NCBI GenBank assembly: GCA_016785225.1
Contig: JAFBJZ010000422.1
Location: forward strand, 1,976,001-2,040,000
Origin: Psettodes erumei
Taxonomy: Eukaryota > Chordata > Actinopteri > Pleuronectiformes > Psettodidae
Length of the DNA stretch: 64,000 nt
Direction: 5' to 3'
Positions 49,743-61,035 of this stretch are shown in pieces. A program made the position numbers and the translations under genes. The first letter of the stretch is position 1; the number at the start of each line of letters is the position of its first letter. Below the pieces are notes generated by a model. It did not search any database. It saw only the letters and a list, made by a program, of their open reading frames with translations, and was not told the origin of the DNA.

Positions 49743-49918
49743 TATTATCAAACTGTGGAAGGATGTTACTTTCAAGGCTACCTCATAGATCATTTCTCTT
49801 TGGTGCCAAACAATTCTTAAACAAGATATACTGTTGCTCTTTTAAGCCAGCTATTTGTTTCATTCTGACACTTAATGAATATAAAGTGTAGCTCAACCAG
49901 GCCCATGCAAGTGTGTCT

Positions 49919-49940
49919 GTGTGTGTGTGTGTGTGTGTGT
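49919..49940. repeat. (GT)11 microsatellite
   Basis: Pure GT run. Confidence 0.9.
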
Positions 49941-52011
49941 ACAGGAAAGGGTGGAGGTTGTGGTAAGACAGAAGTTGATAAATGGTCGTTATCTGACTTT
50001 CTGTGGTGGAAAACACCCCTTACATGTGGATGGAGGATTGGATAAATCCATTTAGCAGATTCAAGGCATTTTAGTGGCCACGTGTTTTGACGTCCGGCGG
50101 CCTGAGAGCACTTTTGCTGGCATGGGCTGCACCGGTAAAACCACAATATGTCCTCACTCGTACATCTGAAATGCTTCAAAACAGTGATCCTCATCCTTTC
50201 AGCTTGCATAGCGCGTATTTGCAAAATATATTTGTGTCTGGATTATATGCTTCCATGCCACTAGAAAAGACACTGAGAAATGCTTTGAAAAGCCCCAGTT
50301 TACCATTCACACGTTTCATCTCCACCAGTGTCTTTATTCCACTGATTTGGCAATATATTAGGCTACCCTCAAATGCAGTCATTTCTTTGAGCTTTCCTTT
50401 GTTTGTGTGTGTGTGTTCCTGCAATTCCTTCTAAAGCAGCCTCTGGAGAGACAGCAGAGGAGGTATGTATGAGTTGGATGCCTCCTTGACAACACCTTGG
50501 AGGTAAAAATCAATGTCTGCCAAACAAAGTGAAATGTTAGGCTGCAGCCGATACATGACAGATGAGGCTTAGGGTGGTATTTTGTGAGGTGAATGAAGAC
50601 TGGAACGCAGGCAGCCCTGTCTGCTGTTGTCAAGCAAAGCAGCATTAGAGAGATTTTGAAGGACAGGACGTCTGACTTCCCCGACTACTTTTATTATTGA
50701 TTAACATGCTGTAGACACGTGTGAGAGTCACGCTGAAGGGTGGGGGAGGGTTCAAAATTAAGAGCGACGGCACGGTAGATTAAACTTTAAAGGCCAATTT
50801 CACTAATGAATTGTGATGCTGGGCCACTCAAGAGACCCTCGCCGCCAACCGGGGTTGCACAAAAGTAAAGTCATCTTGATTAGAGTGGGTCGGCCCTCAG
50901 ATCAGCACAGTGTCTGTATTTCATAGCACGAGCTAAACTCTCTGGCAAGTCACAATATTTGACAGCCGAACTGCATATAACTGCCCATAAAAAGTGGACA
51001 TGCCTGAAATCTTCCTCTACTTTTCCATTTCAATGCCCAGAACAGAGCTTGAGCTCGAGTCCAGTTTCCTCAGGGCGGAGCTCAGTCTGTGCAGCCATCC
51101 AGTGGTGGACCAGCATGGCTAGCTTGGCACATTAGTGGGGGAAATGCTGTGTTGCTGCCTCATGCATGATCAGTCTTCAAGACTCCAGCAGTGACCTCAG
51201 CGCAGAGCCGCGGGCCATATCACGTTGCTGATTGAGCATGCACCGAGCCTCAGAGGGTACGCAGGTTGCATCTTGGTTGTTGCTTCTCGAGAGGAGCAGA
51301 GGGTGTTCTGACGGAAAATTCCAAAACATCAGTAGTGCTTGAAGGCTGAGCTTTATTGTGTGTGCTTATGCAGTGTGTGTGTTTGTGTTTGTGTGTGTGC
51401 ACGTGCATAGACTGCATAGCCGAACAAGCGCTCGCACAAAGTTTCCTGCTTATGCCCGTTGAGAATATTGACAGGATACGAATAAACCGATGATTCGTCC
51501 CATTGTTATTCTTGTCCTGTGCTCTGCTCTGTAGCCAAGAGTAATGCAACGGTGGGATATCAATTCATAGCCTTGGCCTCAGGAAAGCTCTTTGGAAAGC
51601 ACTGGGATTTTTATCCCGTGCACTGTAGCTACAGCTCAGGCGCCAGACACTGTGAGAAATTTTGGCTTAGGGAAGTATGTGTGGGAAGGTTTGGAGGAGT
51701 CAGTTAGGAGGAGGTATAAAGCCAACCAACATGTATTGTTTGTTCATTGTAGTTCTCCACGTAAAGGAAACGTGGAAGGCAGGGCATCAATAAATGATTA
51801 ATCCGGAACTAATATGTACAGTATAACACATAACATACAATAATTATAATGTGTTTATCAACTAAGAATTAATTTGATCATAATGTGTCATTATTGTGTT
51901 ACACATTCTAAAAAAAGTTACCTGTGTTAATTATACAGATAGCTTATTTTTATTTCACGCGTTAGAAGAGGAATGCAGCCCTTTTTAATTTGTAAACAAG
52001 GTTCCTCTCAG

Positions 52012-52090
52012 ACCTGAAATGAGTAGTTGATTGGTCGACTAATCAGGAAATTATTATGCATGTATTTTGAGCAGTGACTGACGATTTAAG
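52012..52090 (+). repeat. Terminal fragment of the teleost 'ATTAATCG' repeat
   Basis: CCTGAAATGAGTAGTTGATT, GGTCGACTAATCAGGAAATT and TGACGATTTAAG follow the order of the terminal region of the family seen at 12375-12700, in the opposite orientation. Only the end is preserved. Confidence 0.45.
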
Positions 52091-55000
52091 TCCTTTCTTT
52101 TTAACATTCCCTGCCATCACTTAACATTTTTGGGTTTGCACAGTTGGTCATAAAAAACAAGCTACAGTATTTGAGTATTTTGCATTTACCAGACATGTAC
52201 ATGTATGTTTTACTGTTTTTTTTAACTTAATATACCAAGAGATGAATAAAAATATTCATCAGATTAACGATAGTCCTTGTTTCAGTAATATAAAATACAC
52301 AGCCAGTATCATAGTTCTGCTTGTAGACTCCTGACTGTTTATCACCTTGTTGGTGAATTGAATTGATAAGATCCACACGCTGTTTTGTTTCAACTTAGCA
52401 TCTTATAAATTTCAGTGGATGTTGTGTCAGTGCTGCATTGTGTGTATGTACAGTCTTCATCTTGATGGGAGCATGGGGTTATATAAAGGGTAAATAATAG
52501 TGAAGTCAGCTAAAACTTGATTTCCTCATGGAGAAGCATAAAAACATCAACTTCTTTGCAACGTTGTATGGGTTTCATAGGGTTTGTATGTGGTGTGAAC
52601 GTTATACATTATATGAATCTCCTTCTTCTCAATTATTTGTACAATGGAGGTGAAAATTAGTCATCTGTGCAAGTGGAGTGCATCCAGTTGAGGACAATAT
52701 GCCCACAATTAATCAGAAAAAGATAGGCCTTCCCTTTTCTTTCGACGGATTCGGCTTCCTTTGTCTGATTTCCCCACAAACTGAGTGATTTGCACAGGAA
52801 ATGCAATTATAGCCACCATTGGAAAAGACTGTGCCACTACAACCATGAGTGGTTTGTTTTTTCCCTGCAACCATTTTCTCAAGTGATTGGGGAAGCAAGC
52901 TGTAAATGAATGGGGAGGCACATGAATAGTTCTCCCGAGTACACATGCCACATTCCCGTGACCCCTAAGATGATGTAGGCAACATTTCTTGGACAATTAC
53001 TAATTCAACTCTGTATTGCTTTAGACAGAGAAGTTACTCACACTTCAGTAGAACAGTTTTGTTGTTATTACTGACATCCAAGTGTGGTGCAGTTGGAAAT
53101 AAATTGCTTAAAAATCTGTCAACACGTTTGTGAATGTTAAAAAGCGTCCCTGCGGTGGCCAACCTCTTAACTAAGGTTTCGTGTCGATCCTGTCAGCCAG
53201 GCACTGCTGTGGCTTCTGGCCGTTACTGAAGGCTCAAGCCATTCAAGCCATTCCGACAATTTAGATGGAGAGTGAACGACTCCTCTCAAGGCCAGTTCAG
53301 TTCTGACACGCACGGGAGAAAGATTTTGGAACCGACGACTTCTTTTCAAAAGCATGCCAGAGCAACCTTTCCAAGCGGGCGGATTCACAACAAAAGTGCT
53401 GAGTGGAGACACATTTGGATGAGAGCATGTCTCTCCGGTGTCTCTGTTTCCCACTGCCTGGGTGGCGATTTGTTTAAATTATACAGTTCAAGATATTGTG
53501 ACTCACTGTGTTGCTTCACGATCAAAAGGGACGACGCAGGGATGGAAAGAGGCAGGATGCTGCTGTTATTGTGATTTTAACCGCACACCATTGGTGCAAA
53601 CAAACTGGGAGGCCAGGAATTTATAGCCAACGTGTCTGTTGCAAAGGGGGGTTGCAGGGTGTCACTGCATATTTATGCCATGGACATGACACTGGGGGGG
53701 TCTTTTTTTGAGCATAGTGAGAATTGTTGCTGGTTTGCATGTGGTATAAAGTTTTATAAAGCTGATCTAATCAGAATAGGGCATATGACTATGTACTATA
53801 TGATCAAAGTGCCTTGTAGTAAGGAACCATTTTTTTTTAGCATCTTTCATGTTAGGGGTTTGGTTTTACAGTGCAACTCTTTATTGTTTCTGTTTGGTCA
53901 TATATTTGCATGTATTTTTGAAGGTCTTATCACAAAGATGGCCAGAAAATCAACGTTAAATGAATGCTAATGTTGCTATGCATATCTGTTGGATGTGTGA
54001 ATAGCGTATTCTAACTTCATTGCCATGGTAACTTCATAAGGTCATTGCATTTCAGCGTTTATCTTATGTTTCTAGTTCAAAGTGGTAAGAAAAAAAATTC
54101 CCATAACGCAGGTTTCAAGTGTCATTCTCCAACATTCAAATGCTCCTCTGCAGCATGCTGAAAAAGTTATGTGTGGTTGTTTATTTTTATTTTTTGATGA
54201 TTTCCATCATCTGGGTTGATGCCTGACGTTTTAATGTGCGTCTTTGTTATGACATAACGTGGCCTCAGTCGATATTGTTGCATACAGCTTTGAATATAAA
54301 CCCTCATGGCATTCCTGAGCTTTTGATGATGGTTGAAATCAGCTTTTATTGACAATGACAATCAATATACTAATTATGTACATGTTTGATCTCAATTGCT
54401 CGCCGGGCTCTGTTGAAAATTAACTTACGGTGACTTGCTGATGAAATTATGGCTGTGTGAATACAAATCCAATAGTAATGTGTTTCAGAAAAGTGAGAAC
54501 TGGCACACTTCCCTGTGGACTGTGCCAGGTTTTTTAGCTCTGCAGGTTGAAGAGAATACAGTGATGCATCTATTGTCGGCACTGAGCTGTAGCTGTCGCT
54601 CCGTCTGCAGCGAAGCTAGACTGTGTTCACACCTACAGTAGGTAAACTGCCACACTGTCTCTCTGGACAAACAAAGAACCCAAAGTTGTCCACACATGAA
54701 TAAATACAAGTAAGTGTTTTGTCAGCAGGCTAATTGTCAAAGCAGCTTTTGAGAAGGAGTGTAATTGCTATGTAATCGGAGAGCTGTCAGAAAGAGCTGC
54801 TAAGCAGTCATCATCTGTATGATGATCTGCCATCTGTAGCAATGGCTGAGCAAGAGCGAGAGAGAGAGGGAAAGTGAGAGAGATGGACAAATAGTGATGT
54901 GAAGCTGCTTATAATCACAGTGCATCTTCAGTGGCTTCAGCTTTGTAGGTGTATTTACAAATCATACATTTTAAATGAAAGGCGGTGCAGGATTTGCATC

Positions 55001-56435
55001 AAATGTGAAGTGATGAATGGCCACTATACGACTGCGGAGCACATTATGTTTGTGTAAATGGAATGATGTCTCTTTCTATAATGCAATGATTATGTAATCC
55101 CTGAAATATTGGTTACATCCTGGTTACCCCTGCAGAGAAATGGCTGAAAAGAAATGTCTGTCTTTGATCTGATGGAAAGTCAGGGGAAGAGTGGGCAAAG
55201 CTGAGAGAGCAGTGAAGGTACTCTGGCAGGAAATATGATGGAATTCACACAGCTTCTTCTTTTTTATTTTATTTTTTTCATAAAACCCCAAGCCCCTGAA
55301 AATTGCCGACTCTCTTTGCAGAGTAAATCCCCAAAACTCACCTAGGGCAAGGTTGTTCTAATGGTCCCGAATTCCACTGGGTACAGCAAACCCCCCCCCC
55401 ACCGCCCAACCCTCTTATACACCCCCTCACCCCACCTTCAGGGCTTCCCAGTGAGAAGCTACTGTCTCTTCTAAAAAATACTGCCACTGCCTAAACCAGG
55501 CTCCAGAGCTGAGGTGAAGTGAAAACCAGGCGCTGATGAGAATGAATTTATTGATTTGACATATATAAACATCCTACTTGGTCCAGATGGCATGTTTTAC
55601 CATGCAGGTCATGCATTATTCATTTTATATGAAATCAAATGGGGATTTCGTTTAGAGGGCTGTCTTTTTATTTTTACGTTATGTGAAATTTGAACTTTGC
55701 AAATCAGCTGTGCCGCATATTTTTATGAATATTCCTCTATAGAAAGTAAGCGCTGGATGCCGCGATAGAAAAACAGCGGCCTCTATAAGTTCTCTGATCT
55801 ATTTTGATGGATTTCATGTGATGCGGACATACCGCAATTTTCCTATTGATGAAGGGCAAGCCAGTCAAGGCAAATGCCCTTTCAATTCCATTAGCAGTTG
55901 CATCAGTCTCTTAATGGAGAGTAAAATGGCACAAGACCTTTTGCAGTAGTACTTACACAATGAATATGAAAAGGCTTTCACCGAGCTTGCCAAGCTTAGT
56001 GAGTGCAAAACGGCTTTTAATTGTGTCCCGACTCAGTGTTGGAGCATTATGCGCGGTATTCAAGGCTTGTCAATGCTTTAAAAAAGATTTAAAAAGATAA
56101 AAAAAGATATTTTCAAAGAGAGAACATCATAGAAACCTAATAGGGCCAAACATCGGAGTATCGCAAAGTGGCATCAGAAAGTTCAAGAAAACTGTTTTTA
56201 AATTTGAAGGTGTAGTGACAGCCTCTGACACACTCAGTTCAAAATGGAGTAAATTATACCAGTACACAAACCTAATCCATTAAAGATTTGCCTTATTGGA
56301 AATTCAGTTTTTGAGTGTTTTCCTGCTCATGGACATTTTTGGCTCACTGGTACAAGCCAGTGCGCTTGCCTCTTGTAAAGCGAAATCTCTTAAGTAGTTA
56401 AGAGCAACCAAAACACGGATCTACTCTGTTTCTGT

Positions 56436-56453
56436 AAAAAAAAAAAAAAAAAA
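56436..56453. repeat. A18 homopolymer
   Basis: Uninterrupted run of 18 A. Confidence 0.95.
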
Positions 56454-57038
56454 CCACAGGAGCTTCATAAAGCATCATTTGATGGATATTGCAAGCATCA
56501 TTAAGAAGGGAATGAGTCTGTCATTTTAGTGCTGGCATGCTGTATTAATCACAAAGGTCCTTAAAAGCACATTGCCGATGGAGATGACGACAAGCTGACG
56601 TTGAGGAATTATGCAAAGGGGGCATTCGTCTTGATCTGATTTCAAAGCAGAGGCCCATAAACCTCGCAGCTGTTTCATCTGCCTACCCAGTCACTGAGCC
56701 TGCACTTTAAAGGCCAGCTTAATTCCCCATGTGTGTTGATGGAAGACAATGCCAGGCATTTCTTAAAGGCTCATTGTTTAGTGTGCTTATTAAAACGCAC
56801 ACACACACACACGTGCAATCCAACACATGCAGTGGATAATCTAATTCAAAGTGCTACAGTGCCAAAAGTCCATATTTTAGCTTGCCCCAGTGGCTTTTCT
56901 GTAGTACACAGGGAACTCAGACTGTACCGCTGCTCTGCTAGTGCTACATTTTGCTCATTGAGTTACACCGAATCACACCGAGGTTATCGCTTTTAGCTTT
57001 TAATCATAGAGGGACTATGCCCTGTGTGTAGAAGTGTG

Positions 57039-57118
57039 TGCCAGAAATTGGATTCAAACCCACGCCTCAAATTGGAGACCAGAACCCACTGCGCCTTACA
57101 CCATTCAGACATACTGAC
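57039..57118 (-). pseudogene. tRNA-Leu-like pseudogene
   Basis: Read on the minus strand, the 80-base segment starts GTCAGTA and ends TTCTGGC plus A. These two ends pair at six of seven positions as an acceptor stem. Between them are an A-box-like TGTCTGAATGG (57111-57101), TAAGGCGC, and GAGGCGTGGG followed by a near-consensus B box GGTTTGAATCC (57060-57050). The GGAGGCGTGGGTTCGAATCC arrangement is typical of vertebrate tRNA-Leu genes with their long variable arm. The anticodon arm has lost bases and cannot form a normal stem, so no anticodon can be assigned and the gene is very probably dead. It could also be the tRNA-derived head of a SINE, though no SINE body is recognised next to it. Confidence 0.6.
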
Positions 57119-60100
57119 ACCTACTGAGTGCAAGGAAATTGAGTGCCTGACAGAAAAAAAACACATGGGGCCACCGGTTTTTTAAGGGGCCCATATACTT
57201 TTTGAAAATGATCAGCACGTAGCCTGGGCTTTCAAAAAGATCTGAATTCAAACATTGCCATCCATGCAATGAAAATGCTCTGATTCTCATATTTAAATAC
57301 ATGTGAAGTCAACACGTGTTTGTTTGTTTCACAGAAATTTACTTAATAAAAACAACAACTATTGCACCATTTGATCTTGACCTCACCAAGACATAGATTA
57401 AAGGGATGATAAAACCCTTTAACTAGAGAAAAAATGTTTGCATAATTAATCCCTCAAAGTCCACAGAGGGCTCAGAATTCAGATCCAAATACTTAAAATG
57501 ACATAGCTCTGTGTTCAGTAATATCTCAAAGGCTTAGATGACCAGTGCAGTTGCTCCTCAGATTTATATATGTGCTGATATAATAAGAGGTGTGCAGGCA
57601 TATTTGTTGAACTGGAAGGTGGATTAAGGTGAGTGAGAAGCCATTTTAGATTAGCTCTTGCAGCTGTTTGCTTCTTCCTCAGTATTGGATATGGTGAATT
57701 TAGTCCAATTGCTGACTTTTGGTATCATTGCATGGCAATTATATTACAGTGAGACAAACAGTAATTGATTTTTGTCATTTCATTCCAGCTGAAATCTGTG
57801 AATAGTCGCATAGCAACCATGTTGCCGTCTGCAGAGCACCCTATGTAAAAGCTTTGGGAGGACAAAGGGAGAAATATTTGTTTGGAATCATTTTTAGCCC
57901 ACTTTGGTTCAGAAAGAGAAGTATATTGTCTGTACTGAAATATTCTATACTCAGACTTGAACTGTAGTAGTTTAGAGTTGTTTTTCTCTCATAAAAACAA
58001 CTGATTCACTGTTTGATTTCATTCTTAGCTGACTGAAACACAACATTTAAAATGTATTTATACCCAAAAGCTTGATATGCTTTTTGGAAAGTATGCATAT
58101 AGTAGGTTTAATTCAGTTCATGGAGTTTTTGTGTTGCCTCAGTCCATTGTGGGATTATGCAGTCAGATTTGCTGCGTGTCAAATCCCACTCCTTTTGAAG
58201 GTTTTTGGTGTTTTGTGTTTTGAGAATGTGATGCGCAGCACATGCTCTCCACCTTCATTTCAGGCCACGTTCAGCTGCGTTACTTCATCTGAAATTGATT
58301 CAAGATTGACCATAAAGTTGTGATAGTGGGAGCGTTTAGACTTGTGACTCATCCCTGCGCTTGCTGTGCCAACGCTATTCCCGTTAACCATCATGCACCT
58401 GCGCTACACATATATTTTTATTGGCCTGAGGTTAGTCAACGCTGCATTTCCCAACGCTCAGTCAGTGCGAGCGGTGCAGCAGCTGCGAACTAAACAAGAG
58501 CAATCAAGATGTCGACTTGCACTATGTGCCAATAGATCAATACGCAGACATGAAGATAAATGGATACAGATCTGTGTGGTGTCTGGCATGCACCCCTATT
58601 TGTAACGTGTAATGGGAGGCCAGCTTGTTACAGGGCTTGACTGTCATACGAGGGCATGAGAATAAGATGATGCTTGTACTGGAGAACAAAATATACAGTA
58701 GTTCCCATGTGCTTCTCAAAAGAGGCTATTGAGGTTCCTGCAAATGAATTCATCATCTAATTACTTAAAATGGAAATTTGGCTGTTTTTTGATTTTTCTT
58801 CATAAGTGATTTATAAAAAATATATATTTGTTCATTGTCCATTGTCCACTCCCTGACATTGTTCTGTTTTACATGTGTGTTGATGATATCAAAAATACTT
58901 ATGCATGGAAAGTGAAGTGGAGCTTGTGGCTGCTGGACGCTCCTACCGTGGAATCAGGCCCAGAGGTGAAGTAAAGCCAGACAGTGGTGCTAGATAATCC
59001 ACATTTCTATTAGCCTACTTAGCACTTTTCTAATAGGGCTCACAGTCTAGTCCAGGAGATGAGTGGGACGTCTTGTATTCATTATGACTACGTCATGGCG
59101 GCCTTATAATTTTCAAATGCCAATACCATAGTTGATCCCGGGTAATGCGTGTACTCTGACCAAGAATTGGCTTCGAACAAGGTGGTTTGGGGTTATGAGG
59201 GGATCATATTTGATTGGGTTTGATCAAAGTCTAATTACAGTCCACAAAAAAAGGAGAGAGGAAAAAACAACCTTCATCTGCGCCTGATGATTTTGCTATT
59301 ATGGTATTTATAGCCGCATGCTGTTGCTGCATAATTGCGGTCAGCGAACAATTAATCTGGGATTGGTTTTCTGCACTGTGTACTCCCGATTCTGCTTCAC
59401 ACCACTCATCCATATACTGTATTTCAACATCTCTCTGTTGTCTAAGGTATCTGCATCTGTATGTCTGTACAGATGAAACGAATGTTCTAAAAAAGATTAT
59501 GTTATTGAGTATATAAGAGAAAATATGCAAGTAATCAGTCATAAACATGAACTGTACAACCAGCCCCTTCTAAAACTTTATTACAGCTGCCACAGACCCT
59601 GCAATTAACTTGGAGAGGGAAGTTTTATCCTCTATATGACAATATTCCCTCCATATATATATACTTTTTATGCATTCCTACCTTGAATATGAGAGAGATA
59701 ATCTTAGGTCATACCAACAGATTGCATGTTCAGTATCCTTTTTACCCCACAGCTGTGGAAATGATGTCCTGGCTATGAACGGCATGTACAGTTTCCTCTG
59801 AGAACCAAATTCAAGGCTTGTTTGTCTGCATTGAACTGCTTGTTGTATGCGTAGAAGGACACAGTGAAGAGTAGGAGCACAAGGATGAGGACACAAATTG
59901 CATGGTCATTAAGGGCTTTCTGCAAAACAGTGACTAACATCCTCTCAATGAAATTGCACTGTATAACCAATAGCCTGGAGCCGGTCCGTGGTTTTGAGTC
60001 AACAAGGTCCTCATGCGAGGTTGAGAACACAAAGGTTAAATCATGCACCCAGGCCAACCTTTGCCATTCATGTGCTGGAGATTTAACTCCTTTAGGTTTT

Positions 60101-60809
60101 ATAAAAATTCATGCTGTCAATGCAAAAAAAACAACACATCTCCCAGCGTTTCCGCTTCTCTCTAAGCCTCTGTAAGAACAGAAAGACGATGCCCATTTGG
60201 GGCTCATTGGAGCAAATCAGAATTGTCAGCACTGTGGGTTTTTTACCTTTTTAAACAGGGAAGATGGATAGATAATCACCACATGCCATTCTGGGGGCCA
60301 ATTACACAGCTTTGTGTGAAATTGGAAAACCTGTTCTCTCAGAGCTCTAATGGATGTTCTGGTCATTAGTTATTTGAGAGTCTTCTCTGGCTGTAATCAA
60401 ACGTGAAACATTGCGTTAAGCGCCCATAAAAGAGCAGCTGCCTCTCTAAGTGACCTTCTGTTTAAGAGAACCCAACTGTCAGCCGTGTGGCGTTTTGCGA
60501 CAATTATTATGTGTGTGTCGCCATAAAAGCAGCATTTATTTCCCTTCTTTTTGCAGTGGTTGCATCTCATTTTAATGTCTTGCTCTTGGTTGTATTTACT
60601 TTTCTTGGTCTTTTAGATGGCGGTGCACTGTCATATCTTGCATACAAGGCAGATGCATAATCTTACCCATCTGCTTTCTCTCAGTGATCCAGTTTCCTAA
60701 CTCTGGGTGTGATTTTGATAAGCAGAACAGCTTCCTGCATTTCCATTTTGCCACTTTTTAATAAAACTATAATATTCTGATAAATCTCTGTCCCTTTGCT
60801 TCTCTTCAG
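57119..60809 (+). other. Long tenm3 intron, last segment
   Basis: AT-rich sequence with no recognised gene. It ends in a good polypyrimidine tract and acceptor (TTTGCTTCTCTTCAG, 60795-60809). Confidence 0.7.
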
Positions 60810-61035
60810 GGGATCATCTATCGAGTCAGCAGGGACCACCACCCCTCCCACCAGCCCCGCCACCTCACAAGCAGCATCCGTCCATCACGTCCCTGAGCCG
60901 CAGCTCACTGGCCAATCAGAGGAGCCCGAGCCCGCCGCCCACAGCCGGCCTGGCGGCCGACTTGCAGAGCACGGCAGAATGCGTCCAGCTGCAGGACAGC
61001 TGGGTCCTGGGCAGCAATGTGGCCCTGGAGAGCAG
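60810..61035 (+). CDS. tenm3: Teneurin-3, third coding exon (residues 183-257 plus two bases of codon 258)
   Basis: Frame joins exactly from exon 2 (G plus GG gives Gly183). The exon opens with a proline-rich stretch, PPPLPPAPPPHK (192-203), of the kind that in teneurins can bind SH3 domains such as those of the CAP/ponsin adaptor. HKQHPSITSLSRSSLANQRS (202-221) corresponds to the teneurin-3 HHPSITSLNRNSLTNRR block, and CVQLQDSWVLGSNVALES (240-257) to the invariant VQLQDSWVLGSNVPLESR just before the juxtamembrane exon. The split final codon AG| is expected to give Arg258. The donor is CAG|GTGAGT. Two other frames stay open across this GC-rich exon but have no family match. The next exon, which should hold the rest of the juxtamembrane region and the transmembrane helix, is not in the window. 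Confidence 0.95.

Larger units (their letters stand above)
49743..57038 (+). other. Long tenm3 intron, fifth segment
   Basis: No exon recognised. It contains (GT)11 at 49919-49940, a probable repeat fragment at 52012-52090, an A18 run at 56436-56453 preceded by a CTCTTAA/TTAAGAG inverted repeat at 56387-56404, and (AC)7 at 56799-56812. The stretches 50640-51000 and 55600-56100 combine AT-rich motifs with scattered CpG, as in many vertebrate developmental enhancers. Confidence 0.6.
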
